From Gp6-AA40 sp035496255 (lineage in GTDB: Bacteria; Acidobacteriota; Vicinamibacteria; Vicinamibacterales; UBA2999): a DNA stretch of 64,000 nucleotides. Both the position numbers and the translations under genes were made by a program. The notes under the pieces are model-generated. The model saw only the letters and a list, made by a program, of their open reading frames with translations. It searched no databases and was not told the DNA's origin. Shown piece after piece: positions 44,313 through 51,625 of this stretch; positions within the stretch are counted from its first letter, which is position 1, and each line of letters starts with the position of its first letter. Location of the stretch: the NCBI GenBank assembly GCA_035496255.1, contig DATJEU010000014.1, positions 1 through 64,000 on the forward strand, given 5' to 3'.

Positions 44313-45272
44313 ATGGAAATCAGCAAGGGCGCAATCGGCATTCTCGCGGCGGCATGCATTGCCGGCGGCGCCGGCACCGCGTATTACGCGACCCGACCCG
44401 CTGCACCGGCAGCGGCCACGGCATCCGCCGTCAGCCCTGACCCATCCAACGCCCCGGTCGAACAATCGGAAGGCGTGGTCAGCGAAACTGCCGCACCGGG
44501 CACGACTGTCTCGCCCGTCGCCGCTCCGGCCCCGTCGCCAGTTGCCAAGCCAGCACCTGCGGCGCCGCGTCCAGTCACACCCGCACCACGAACTCGTGAC
44601 GCCCGCGTGACGTTGCCATCCGCGCCTGCGGCCGTGCCCACCAGCGACGTCGGCCCAGTGGATGATCCGCCGGCGCCGGCGCCGGCCGTCGCACGCGCGA
44701 CCGGGCCCGAGCCGGTCCGTGCGTCCGAACCGCCGGAACCGAAGTACCTGGATCTCGTGATTTCGCAGAATTCGGTGATCGGTCTGCAGGTGGACACACC
44801 CGTCACCAGCGAGCGCGCCAGGGTCGAAGACGAAGTCGTCGCTCGCGTGACCCGTGACGTGCGTGTCGGCGATCGCGTGGCGATTCCCGCCGGTTCGAAG
44901 GCTCACGGCGAAGTAACCCTCGTGGAACGCGGCGGCCGCCTCAAGGACAAAGCGCGTCTCGGCATCCGCTTCACCTCGATCGTCCTCGACGACGGCACGC
45001 GCGTGCCGATCAGCACCGAGACGATCTACCGCGAAGGTGATTCACCGACCAACGAGAGCGCCGCGAAGATTGGCGGCGCGGCGATCGGTGGCGCGATTCT
45101 CGGCGGCATCCTCGGGGGCGGCAAGGGCGCGGCGATCGGCACCGCCATCGGTGCGGGCGGCGGGTCTGCCGCGGTGATGGCGGGCGGCCGCAACGCCGCG
45201 ACGCTGTCCGCCGGTTCACCCGTCACGATCCGTCTCGAGGAGCCGGCAACGGTCACCGTCGAGCGGGAATAG
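44313..45272 (+). CDS. Inner-membrane protein with Pro-rich stalk and glycine zipper
   Basis: A 319-residue protein of unknown function. A hydrophobic helix at about 7-25 (GAIGILAAACIAGGAGTAYYA) is followed by a Pro/Ala-rich linker (25-140). A compact beta domain (about 145-240; VGDRVAIPAGSKAHGEVTLV) resembles the TrbI/VirB10-like or conjugal-coupling fold. A glycine-zipper segment (GGAAIGGAILGGILGGGKGAAIGTAIG) and a final beta strand end it. GAAGGAG upstream is a good ribosome binding site. It probably spans the envelope; no secretion genes are near. Confidence 0.6.
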   Translation: MEISKGAIGILAAACIAGGAGTAYYATRPAAPAAATASAVSPDPSNAPVEQSEGVVSETAAPGTTVSPVAAPAPSPVAKPAPAAPRPVTPAPRTRDARVTLPSAPAAVPTSDVGPVDDPPAPAPAVARATGPEPVRASEPPEPKYLDLVISQNSVIGLQVDTPVTSERARVEDEVVARVTRDVRVGDRVAIPAGSKAHGEVTLVERGGRLKDKARLGIRFTSIVLDDGTRVPISTETIYREGDSPTNESAAKIGGAAIGGAILGGILGGGKGAAIGTAIGAGGGSAAVMAGGRNAATLSAGSPVTIRLEEPATVTVERE

Positions 45273-45297
45273 CCGCACTTCAGCTCTCGCATTTGCA

Positions 45298-45318
45298 GGG
45301 CCGGCCATGCGCCGGCCC
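45298..45318. terminator. GC-rich hairpin after the glycine-zipper gene
   Basis: GGGCCGGC (45298-45305) and GCCGGCCC (45311-45318) form a perfect 8-bp stem with loop CATGC. No T-run follows, so termination may need Rho or the element may be a REP-like sequence. Confidence 0.45.
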
Positions 45319-45333
45319 GAATGCTGTACGCGC

Positions 45334-45339
45334 TACACT
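45334..45339 (+). promoter_or_regulatory. Candidate -10 element setting a TTG start
   Basis: TACACT is 7 bp before the TTG at 45347. It supports that start, which places a clean signal peptide at the N-terminus. Confidence 0.45.
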
Positions 45340-45346
45340 GCTCGCG

Positions 45347-46033
45347 TTGACCCGCCGCGTTCTTCTGGTGCTCTGTGTGCTGGCGTCGCCGGCGGCCGCA
45401 GCAGCGCAAACTTCCAACGCTCACGTTGATCTCGCCGGCGTCTTCGTCGACTCGCTGAAACAACTGGCGATCGAACACGCGATTCGCATCACCACGCAGG
45501 AGAAGACCCGACGCGAGCTCGGTGGACCGTTCTGGTCCGACTACAAGCGTTCGCTGCGGCTGCCGCGTACGTGGGAAGACGGCGACGCCTGGTGGGTCAA
45601 CTACATCGGTCATCCGATTCACGGTGCCGCCGCTGGCTACTCGTGGCTCGATCATGAGCCGGGAACGCCAGCCGACATCAGCCTCAATCGCCGGTACTGG
45701 GTCACGCGCGCTCACGCGCTGGCGTGGGCCGCGGTCTACAGCGCGCAATTCGAATTCGGCCCGCTCAGCGAAGCGTCGATCGGCAACGTCGGACTCGATC
45801 TCAGGACAACCGGGTGGGTCGATCACGTCACCACCCCGGTCGGTGCTTTCGGCCTGATCGTCGCGGAGGATGCGCTCGATCGGTTCTTCGTGAAGTGGGC
45901 CGAGCGACACACGACGAACCGCGTCTGGCGCGCGTCACTGCGCATGCTCTTCAACCCGGCGCGGACAATGGCGAACCTGACGAGCGGGAAGAAGCCGTGG
46001 AACCGGCAGGGCCGGTCCCTCGATTGGCGGTAG
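45347..46033 (+). CDS. Exported protein of unknown function (DUF3943-like)
   Basis: A 228-residue protein. With the TTG start at 45347 it begins MTRRVLLVLCVLASPAAAAA, a complete signal peptide with an AxA cleavage site; the upstream in-frame extension disrupts this. The mature part is helical and amphipathic with W(W/V)NYIGHPIHGAAAGY and LDHEPGTP, reminiscent of DUF3943 lipid-remodelling-like membrane proteins. The assignment is tentative. The decarboxylase gene follows by 11 bp. Confidence 0.55.
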   Translation: MTRRVLLVLCVLASPAAAAAQTSNAHVDLAGVFVDSLKQLAIEHAIRITTQEKTRRELGGPFWSDYKRSLRLPRTWEDGDAWWVNYIGHPIHGAAAGYSWLDHEPGTPADISLNRRYWVTRAHALAWAAVYSAQFEFGPLSEASIGNVGLDLRTTGWVDHVTTPVGAFGLIVAEDALDRFFVKWAERHTTNRVWRASLRMLFNPARTMANLTSGKKPWNRQGRSLDWR

Positions 46034-46044
46034 CGGGGGCCGCG

Positions 46045-47469
46045 ATGGATCATGACGAGTTCCGGCGGCACGGCTACGCCCTCGTGGACTGGATCGCCGA
46101 TTACCTCACGAACCCGACGCGTTACCCGGTGCTCCCGCGGGTCGCGCCCGGCGCCGTGCGGGCGGCCCTGCCTGATCGAGCACCAGACGAAGCCGAACCG
46201 TTCGATGAGATCATCGCGGACTTCGAACGCGTGCTCGTTCCAGCGCTGACGCACTGGAATCATCCAGGATTCTTCGCGTACTTCCCGACGTCGAGCAGTG
46301 CTCCCGCCATCCTCGCCGAGTTTCTCGCCGCAGCGATCAACCAGCAGGCGATGCTGTGGCGGACTTCACCCGCCGCCACCGAGCTCGAAGAGGTCTCGCT
46401 TGGATGGCTGCGACGCCTGGTCGGACTGCCCGACGCATTCGAAGGCGTCATCTACGACACGGCATCGATCTCCACGCTGCACGGACTTGCGGCGGCGCGC
46501 GAGGCGCGGGTTGCCGGCGTCCGTCAACACGGGCTGCCCGGCCGCGAAGACGTCCCGCGGCTGCGCGTCTACTGCTCCGCGCAGGCGCATTCGTCCGTCG
46601 ACAAGGCGGTAATCCTACTCGGCTTCGGCCACGATGCCCTGTGTCGAATTCCAACGGACGCTCAGTTCGCGATGAATGCCGACGCGCTCGCACGCGCGAT
46701 TGACGATGACATCGCCGCCGGTGTGTTGCCGGTGGCGGTGGTGGCAACGCTGGGCACGACGTCGACGACCAGCATCGATCCTGTCGCCACGATAGCCGAC
46801 ATCTGCGCGGCACGCGGCGTGTGGTTGCACGTCGATGCTGCATACGCCGGCGTGGCCGCGATGCTTCCTGACGTGCGGGTGCGATTCGCCGGATGGGAGC
46901 GCGCGGATTCGATCGTCATCAACCCGCACAAATGGCTGTTCGTGCCGGTGGATCTCAGCGCCTTCTATTGCCGCCGCATGGACGTCGTCCGCACCGCGTT
47001 TTCGCTGGTGCCCGACTACCTGCAAACCAGTGATACCGGTGTGCGGAACCTGATGGACACCGGGATTCAGTTGGGCCGCCGGTTCCGGGCGTTGAAGTTG
47101 TGGATGACGCTGAGGCACCTGGGAGCGGCGGAGGTGCGGCGCGTGCTGAGCCGCCACATCGAACTCGCCCAGCAGTTTGCCAGCCGGGTTGACGGGCACC
47201 CGGACTTCGAACGTGTGGCACCCGTTTCCTTCAGCGTCGTCTGCTTCCGTGCCCGGCCGCCAGAGATCGCGAACGAAGAGCTCGACGGTTTCAACGAACG
47301 GCTGCTCGATGCCGTGAACGCCTCAGGTGACGTCTTCCTGTCCCACACCCGATTGCATGGCCGTTTCGTCCTTCGTCTCGCGATCGGTCATCTGTTCACC
47401 ACCGGCGAACACGTCGAACGGGCCTGGTCCCTGCTAACTGCTCATACCGCAGGCCTTGTCGGCAAATAG
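46045..47469 (+). CDS. PLP-dependent aromatic-L-amino-acid decarboxylase
   Basis: A 474-residue group II decarboxylase. It has HWNHPGFFAYFPTSSS in the active site, the PLP-stacking His in YCSAQAHSSVDKA, HVDAAYAG, and the Schiff-base Lys296 in NPHKWLFVPVD. These enzymes make tyramine, tryptamine or phenylethylamine; tryptophan or tyrosine is likely but not shown. ATG 46045 matches the family start (MDHDEFRRHGYALVDWIADYL). It follows the DUF3943-like gene closely. The nearby kynA/kynU pair shows tryptophan is also catabolised by another route. Confidence 0.9.
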   Translation: MDHDEFRRHGYALVDWIADYLTNPTRYPVLPRVAPGAVRAALPDRAPDEAEPFDEIIADFERVLVPALTHWNHPGFFAYFPTSSSAPAILAEFLAAAINQQAMLWRTSPAATELEEVSLGWLRRLVGLPDAFEGVIYDTASISTLHGLAAAREARVAGVRQHGLPGREDVPRLRVYCSAQAHSSVDKAVILLGFGHDALCRIPTDAQFAMNADALARAIDDDIAAGVLPVAVVATLGTTSTTSIDPVATIADICAARGVWLHVDAAYAGVAAMLPDVRVRFAGWERADSIVINPHKWLFVPVDLSAFYCRRMDVVRTAFSLVPDYLQTSDTGVRNLMDTGIQLGRRFRALKLWMTLRHLGAAEVRRVLSRHIELAQQFASRVDGHPDFERVAPVSFSVVCFRARPPEIANEELDGFNERLLDAVNASGDVFLSHTRLHGRFVLRLAIGHLFTTGEHVERAWSLLTAHTAGLVGK

Positions 47470-47544
47470 GTATCCCGCTTGCTGGTGCCTCCTCTGGACC
47501 CCGGCCGCGCACGAGGCGCGGGACGCACGGGTCCGGGAGGACTC

Positions 47545-48126
47545 ATGATGGCGAAGAAGTCCCTGTTCGTGATGGTTGTCGCGTTACTGCTCGCACCTGG
47601 CGTGGCGCGCGCCGACTGGTTGATCACACCCTGGGCTGGCGGAACGTTCGGCAAGGACGCGAAGGGCCTCGAACATCTGACGTACGGCGCATCCATCGGC
47701 TGGATGGGCGCGGGCGTCATCGGCGCGGAAGCCGATCTCGGCTACACCCCGCATTTCTTCGAACCGAGCAACAGCAACAACACGGCGCTGGTCGGTTCCG
47801 ATAACGTCACCTCGCTGATGGCGAATCTTCTCGTCGGCGCCCCGATTGGCGGCCAGAAGGGCGGGGGCCTGCGCCCGTATGCCTCCGGCGGGTTCGGGCT
47901 GCTGAAGACCAACGTGCCGGGCGCAACCGACTTCCTGAAAGTCTCCAACAACGACTGGGGCGTGAACCTTGGCTTCGGCGCCATGGTATTCGCCTCGGAT
48001 CACGTGGGCGTCCGCGGCGACGTGCGCTATCTGCGGTCGCTGCAGACGGATACCAGCACGGCAACCAACTTCGCCCTCGGGAAGTTCGACTTCTGGCGGT
48101 GGAGCGTCGGCGTGACCTTCCGGTAG
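47545..48126 (+). CDS. Outer-membrane beta-barrel protein
   Basis: A 193-residue protein with signal peptide 1-24 and an OmpA/OprF-like eight-stranded barrel pattern, ending in a Phe-Arg (SVGVTFR). A strong ribosome binding site GGGAGG precedes ATG 47545. IR arms CCTCC and GGAGG flank the short leader (47500-47540), which might form a hairpin over the site. No ligand motif is seen. Confidence 0.75.
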   Translation: MMAKKSLFVMVVALLLAPGVARADWLITPWAGGTFGKDAKGLEHLTYGASIGWMGAGVIGAEADLGYTPHFFEPSNSNNTALVGSDNVTSLMANLLVGAPIGGQKGGGLRPYASGGFGLLKTNVPGATDFLKVSNNDWGVNLGFGAMVFASDHVGVRGDVRYLRSLQTDTSTATNFALGKFDFWRWSVGVTFR

Positions 48127-48292
48127 GTCCGTCGCGACAATCGGAGCAGAGGCGGGGGCAGGGGCGGTTCTGGCCTAACCACCGGTCAGGCGTTCCCGTC
48201 CGCCGCCTGCCCGACATCTCAGAGCCGGCGCCGTGCCGGTATTCTTGGCCTGATTCCGCTCCAGAGCACAGACGACCGCCCCCCTAATCAGG

Positions 48293-48298
48293 TATACT
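48293..48298 (+). promoter_or_regulatory. Candidate -10 element of metK
   Basis: TATACT lies about 20 bp before the aptamer stem described next, a position consistent with transcription starting just before the riboswitch. No good -35 was identified. Confidence 0.45.
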
Positions 48299-48311
48299 TG
48301 CGCGTTTCGTA

Positions 48312-48386
48312 GCCGCGGCGATTTCACCGACTTGATGGGCCGCGCGAACCCGGGGACTGCACCGGGCTTCAGCTATCTAAGTCGCG
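48312..48386 (+). promoter_or_regulatory. SAM-II-type riboswitch aptamer (long-loop form)
   Basis: Core sequence GATTTCACCGACTTGATGG matches the SAM-II pattern GAUUUxACCGxxUUGxxx. Stem P1 is GCGGC (48315-48319) with GCCGC (48339-48343). The pseudoknot pairs CGACTT (48328-48333) with AAGTCG (48379-48384), inside AAGTCGCGAA, which parallels the SAM-II AAGUCGCUAAA. An extra hairpin CCCGG/CCGGG (48349-48353/48362-48366) fills the long loop. It sits directly upstream of metK, the SAM synthase gene, as expected for a SAM sensor. Confidence 0.85.
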
Positions 48387-48393
48387 AACCCCT

Positions 48394-48420
48394 GGCCCGC
48401 GACGCGGGCCTTTTGTTTTT
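48394..48420 (+). terminator. Riboswitch expression-platform terminator of metK
   Basis: GGCCCGC (48394-48400) pairs with GCGGGCC (48404-48410) across loop GAC, followed by TTTTGTTTTT. An alternative pairing GTCGCG (48381-48386) with CGCGAC (48398-48403) would act as antiterminator and uses bases of the aptamer pseudoknot. SAM binding would thus favour termination. The ribosome binding site GAGGAG follows directly. Confidence 0.85.
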
Positions 48421-48431
48421 GAGGAGCATCA

Positions 48432-49568
48432 ATGTCGCGTTTCACGTTCACGTCCGAATCGGTCTCCGAAGGCCATCCCGACAAGGTCTGCGACTACATT
48501 TCCGACTCCGTCCTCGACGCCTGCCTCGAACAGGACTCGAAGAGCCGCGTCGCGTGCGAAACCCTGGTGAAGAGCGACACTGTGGTGCTCGCGGGGGAAA
48601 TCACGACCAACGCCAAACTCGATTACGAAAAGATCGTGCGGAAGGCGGTGAAGGAGATCGGCTACACGGACGTGTCGGAGCCCTTCTGCGATACGACCTT
48701 GAAGATCATCTCGCTCATCACCAAGCAGTCGAACGAGATCTCGCAGGGCGTGACCGAAGCGACGAGCCAGAGCGGCGACCAGGGCGCCGGCGACCAGGGC
48801 ATCATGTTCGGCTACGCGACGGATGAATCGCCGGAGCTGATGCCGCTGCCGATTCTCCTCGCGCACAAACTCACGAAGGCGATGGCCGACGACCGCAAGG
48901 CCGGCAAGTACAACTGGCTGCGTCCCGACAGCAAGTCGCAGGTCTCGCTCAACTACGACGGCAACCAGCCGCTCGACGTCACTGCGGTCGTCATTTCGAC
49001 CCAGCACACGCCACAGGCCGACCAGAAGAAGATTACCGAATACGTCCGCGAGGAGCTCGGCCCGAAGGCGCTGGGCAAATGGTGGAACAACACGCTGACG
49101 CTGTACGTGAACCCGACCGGCAGCTTCATCCACGGCGGACCGTCGGCCGACGCGGGCGTCACCGGCCGCAAGATCATCGTCGACAGCTACGGCGGCTGGG
49201 GCCGTCATGGCGGCGGCGCCTTCAGCGGCAAGGACCCGTCGAAGGTCGATCGCAGCAGCGCCTACTTCTGCCGCTACGTGGCGAAGCAGGTGGTGACCTC
49301 GGGCATCGCGAAGAAGGCGGAAATCCAGGTCGGCTACGCGATCGGCATGGCCAAGCCGGTGTCGGTGAAGGTCGAGACCTTCGGCACGGGCGACGAGCGC
49401 GCCGCCGCGGAGTTCGTGATGAACGCGTTCGACTTCCGTCCGCGCATGATCATCGACAAGCTCGATCTGCTCCGTCCGATCTACCGCCAGTCGACCAACT
49501 ACGGTCACTTCGGCCGCCCCGGCCTGCCCTGGGAAGCGGTTGAAAAGGCCGCAGCCGTCGCCAAGTAA
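48432..49568 (+). CDS. metK: S-adenosylmethionine synthetase
   Basis: Makes SAM from methionine and ATP; 378 residues, close to E. coli (384). All three family signatures are present: FTSESVSEGHPDK with catalytic His, GAGDQGIMFGYA, and GGGAFSGKDPSKVDRS. The first codon at 48432 is preceded by GAGGAG. Control is by the SAM riboswitch just upstream, so the end product represses its own synthase. Two hairpins follow the stop. Confidence 0.97.
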   Translation: MSRFTFTSESVSEGHPDKVCDYISDSVLDACLEQDSKSRVACETLVKSDTVVLAGEITTNAKLDYEKIVRKAVKEIGYTDVSEPFCDTTLKIISLITKQSNEISQGVTEATSQSGDQGAGDQGIMFGYATDESPELMPLPILLAHKLTKAMADDRKAGKYNWLRPDSKSQVSLNYDGNQPLDVTAVVISTQHTPQADQKKITEYVREELGPKALGKWWNNTLTLYVNPTGSFIHGGPSADAGVTGRKIIVDSYGGWGRHGGGAFSGKDPSKVDRSSAYFCRYVAKQVVTSGIAKKAEIQVGYAIGMAKPVSVKVETFGTGDERAAAEFVMNAFDFRPRMIIDKLDLLRPIYRQSTNYGHFGRPGLPWEAVEKAAAVAK

Positions 49569-49581
49569 CAACCTGCTGTGG

Positions 49582-49624
49582 GGCGAGCCTAGTCAGGCTC
49601 GCCTCGCGGACCCGACAGGGTCCG
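49582..49624. terminator. Twin hairpins after metK
   Basis: GGCGAGCCT and AGGCTCGCC form a perfect 9-bp stem (49582-49603), and CGGACCC and GGGTCCG a perfect 7-bp stem (49607-49624). No T-run follows. The first hairpin carries the dispersed motif also seen at 14441. Confidence 0.5.
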
Positions 49625-49640
49625 AGCCACGGATAGCGGC

Positions 49641-50027
49641 ATGCGTCAGAACATCTCCAGCGGGCGTCCATGGGAGCCGATCGTCGGCTACTCACGGGCA
49701 GTGCGCGTCGGTCCTTACGTCCACATCTCCGGAACCACCGCCACCGGACCCGACGGCGCCGTTGTCGGCAGGGGCGATGCCTACGCCCAGACCGTGCAGG
49801 CGCTCCGCAACATCGAATGGGCGCTGCAACAAGCCGGTGCGTCGCTCGAGCACGTCGTCCGCACGCGCATCTACGTCACCGACATCCTGAAGTGGGAAGA
49901 CGTCGGCCGCGCCCACGGCGAGTGCTTCGGCGCGATCCGTCCGGTCACGGCGATGGTGCAGGTGGCAGCGCTGATCGACCCTGACATGCTGGTGGAAATC
50001 GAAGCCGACGCGTACGTGGGTGACTAG
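49641..50027 (+). CDS. RidA/YjgF family protein
   Basis: A 128-residue RidA-type protein: GPYVHISGTTATGPDG at the N-terminal beta region, QTVQALRNIEWALQQAGASLEHVVRTRIYVTDI and a C-terminal VEIEADAYV strand with Arg in RTRIYV. Members deaminate reactive imine intermediates; this one lacks clear hallmark residues to name a subgroup. It lies between metK and the his leader but is probably a separate unit. Confidence 0.88.
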   Translation: MRQNISSGRPWEPIVGYSRAVRVGPYVHISGTTATGPDGAVVGRGDAYAQTVQALRNIEWALQQAGASLEHVVRTRIYVTDILKWEDVGRAHGECFGAIRPVTAMVQVAALIDPDMLVEIEADAYVGD

Positions 50028-50034
50028 GGCCACA

Positions 50035-50068
50035 GGCTTCGGGCTCCGGGCCTCGGACTACGGGCCTG
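50035..50068. repeat. Heptamer array (GGGCTTC type)
   Basis: GGCTTC GGGCTCC GGGCCTC GGACTAC GGGCCTG with a 7-nt period, directly after the RidA stop and 42 bp before the his promoter elements. Confidence 0.75.
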
Positions 50069-50109
50069 GCAAGGACTGCAGTCCGCCCTGGCGTCCGGAG
50101 TCCTGAGAG

Positions 50110-50139
50110 TTGCAGCGCTGAGTTGGTTTCGAGTACCCT
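50110..50139 (+). promoter_or_regulatory. Candidate his operon promoter
   Basis: TTGCAG (50110-50115) and TACCCT (50134-50139) are 18 bp apart, 10-39 bp before the leader peptide start. Both boxes are weak matches. Confidence 0.4.
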
Positions 50140-50148
50140 GTTCGGGCA

Positions 50149-50223
50149 ATGGTTCTGAGCCTCCACCACGTGCATCACCACCACGGCCACCATACCGGCC
50201 GGCAGGCGGCATTCTGCGCGTGA
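50149..50223 (+). CDS. hisL: Histidine leader peptide (attenuator)
   Basis: A 24-residue frame from ATG 50149 to TGA 50221-50223. Eight of residues 6-15 are histidine. Such a run next to a terminator before the his structural genes is the classic attenuator: with His-tRNA scarce the ribosome stalls at the His codons and the antiterminator can form. GCCGGC at 50198-50203 and GGCGG at 50205-50209 can pair with bases of the terminator's left arm (50269-50276). Confidence 0.85.
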   Translation: MVLSLHHVHHHHGHHTGRQAAFCA

Positions 50224-50266
50224 GGGACTAGGACCACTCCCCAAGGCAATCGACACGCACGCAGCG

Positions 50267-50299
50267 CCCCGCCGGCAAGACCTGGCGGGGTTTTGTTTT
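50267..50299 (+). terminator. his attenuator terminator
   Basis: CCCCGCC (50267-50273) pairs with GGCGGGG (50284-50290) around a 10-nt loop, followed by TTTTGTTTT. It stands between the leader peptide and hisI. A further small hairpin GCCCGGC/GCCGGGC (50313-50330) lies just before hisI. Confidence 0.85.
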
Positions 50300-50341
50300 G
50301 TACGGCGATTTCGCCCGGCTGATGCCGGGCATGACGAAACA

Positions 50342-50668
50342 ATGGATTTCACGAAACTCGATGGACTCATTCCGGCGGTGGTGCAGGACTACCAGTCGGG
50401 CGAAGTGCTCATGGTCGGCTTCATGAACGAGGAAGCCTGGGACATCACGAAGAGAACCGGCTACGTCACCTTCTACAGCCGCACGCGCAACACGCTGTGG
50501 ACGAAGGGAGAAACGTCCGGTAACCGTCTCGCGGTGCGCGACATTCTGATCGACTGCGATGACGACACGGTGCTGGTGAAAGCGGAACGCCAGGGTGACG
50601 GCAACGTCTGCCACACGGGCGCGCGCACCTGCTTCAACGTCCGCGCCGAGGGAGTGACGATCCCATGA
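50342..50668 (+). CDS. hisI: Phosphoribosyl-AMP cyclohydrolase
   Basis: Third step of histidine synthesis, opening the purine ring of PR-AMP. The 108-residue protein is the stand-alone form with the zinc/magnesium-binding DCDDDTVL and the Cys ligands in NVCHTGARTCF. No HisE (pyrophosphohydrolase) domain is fused, and no hisE lies in the window, so that step must be encoded elsewhere. The ATG at 50342 follows the attenuator. The stop overlaps the hisG start in ATGA. Confidence 0.93.
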   Translation: MDFTKLDGLIPAVVQDYQSGEVLMVGFMNEEAWDITKRTGYVTFYSRTRNTLWTKGETSGNRLAVRDILIDCDDDTVLVKAERQGDGNVCHTGARTCFNVRAEGVTIP

Positions 50669-51552
50669 CACTGAAACTCGGCATCCCGAAAGGCTCCTTG
50701 CAGGACGCGACGATCCAGTTGTTCGCCCGTGCCGGCTTCAACATCTACGTCAGCTCGCGTTCGTACTTTCCGACGATCGACGATCCAGAAATCGAGTGCA
50801 TGCTGATCCGCGCGCAGGAGATGGCGCGCTACGTATCCACCGGCATGCTCGACGCCGGCCTGACCGGTCTCGACTGGATCGCCGAGCACGAGGCGGGCGA
50901 CGGCGTCACCGGCGTGCTCGAGCCGATTGCCGACCTGATCTACGCGAAACAGAGCTTCGGCAAGGTGCGCTGGGTGCTGGCGGCGCCAGAGGATTCGGCG
51001 ATCAAATCGCCTCCGGACTGCGAAGGCAAGACGATCGCGACCGAACTGGTGCGCGCCACGAAGGCCTACTTCTCGAAAAAGGGCATCAACGTGAAGGTGG
51101 AGTTCTCGTGGGGCGCCACCGAGGTGAAGCCGCCGATGCTCGCCGACGCGATCGTCGAAGTCACCGAAACCGGCTCGTCGCTGCGCGCGAACCGGCTGCG
51201 GATCATCGACACGCTGATGGAATCGAACACGCAGCTGATCGCCAACAAGAGCGCGCTGGCGGATCCGTGGAAGAAGGAGAAGCTGGGCAACATCGCGTTG
51301 CTGCTGAACGCGGCAATCGCGGCGCAGGGCAAGGTCGGCCTGATGCTCAACGTCAAGCGCGCCGACGTCGACAAGATCCTGGCCATCCTGCCGGCGTTAC
51401 AACGGCCGACGATCTCCTCGCTGAGCGACGACCAGTGGGTGGCGGTGAACACGATCATCGAGGAGCGCACCGTACGCGACTTGATGCCGAGGCTGAAGGC
51501 CGCCGGCGGTCAGGGCATTGTCGAGTACCCGTTGAACAAGATTGTGGTGTGA
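50665..51552 (+). CDS. hisG: ATP phosphoribosyltransferase, long form
   Basis: First committed and feedback-regulated enzyme of histidine synthesis. The 295 residues match the long form HisG_L with its C-terminal ACT-like regulatory domain (about 215-295), so no HisZ partner is needed. The catalytic domains start TLKLGIPKGSLQDATIQLFARAG and include ELVRATKAYF and VEVTETGSSLRANRLRI. A 73-bp gap holding a dispersed element precedes hisD. Confidence 0.93.
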   Translation: MTLKLGIPKGSLQDATIQLFARAGFNIYVSSRSYFPTIDDPEIECMLIRAQEMARYVSTGMLDAGLTGLDWIAEHEAGDGVTGVLEPIADLIYAKQSFGKVRWVLAAPEDSAIKSPPDCEGKTIATELVRATKAYFSKKGINVKVEFSWGATEVKPPMLADAIVEVTETGSSLRANRLRIIDTLMESNTQLIANKSALADPWKKEKLGNIALLLNAAIAAQGKVGLMLNVKRADVDKILAILPALQRPTISSLSDDQWVAVNTIIEERTVRDLMPRLKAAGGQGIVEYPLNKIVV

Positions 51553-51594
51553 GACGCCGCCGGGCGGCCCTTCATGGTCCGCCTGTGACGCAAA

Positions 51595-51618
51595 CGTAGG
51601 GCCCGGCTTCAGCCGGAC
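51595..51618 (+). repeat. Dispersed CGTAG-GGCC hairpin element before hisD
   Basis: CGTAGGGCCCGGCTTCAGCC then GGAC. CCGGCT and AGCCGG form a 6-bp stem with a 2-nt loop (51603-51616). A degenerate relative lies at 935-960. Confidence 0.45.
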
Positions 51619-51625
51619 AAACTGG

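Noticed and set aside
48432..48826. Frame running from 48332 through the riboswitch into metK in another phase
   Set aside because: It overlaps the aptamer, terminator and metK and encodes no known protein.
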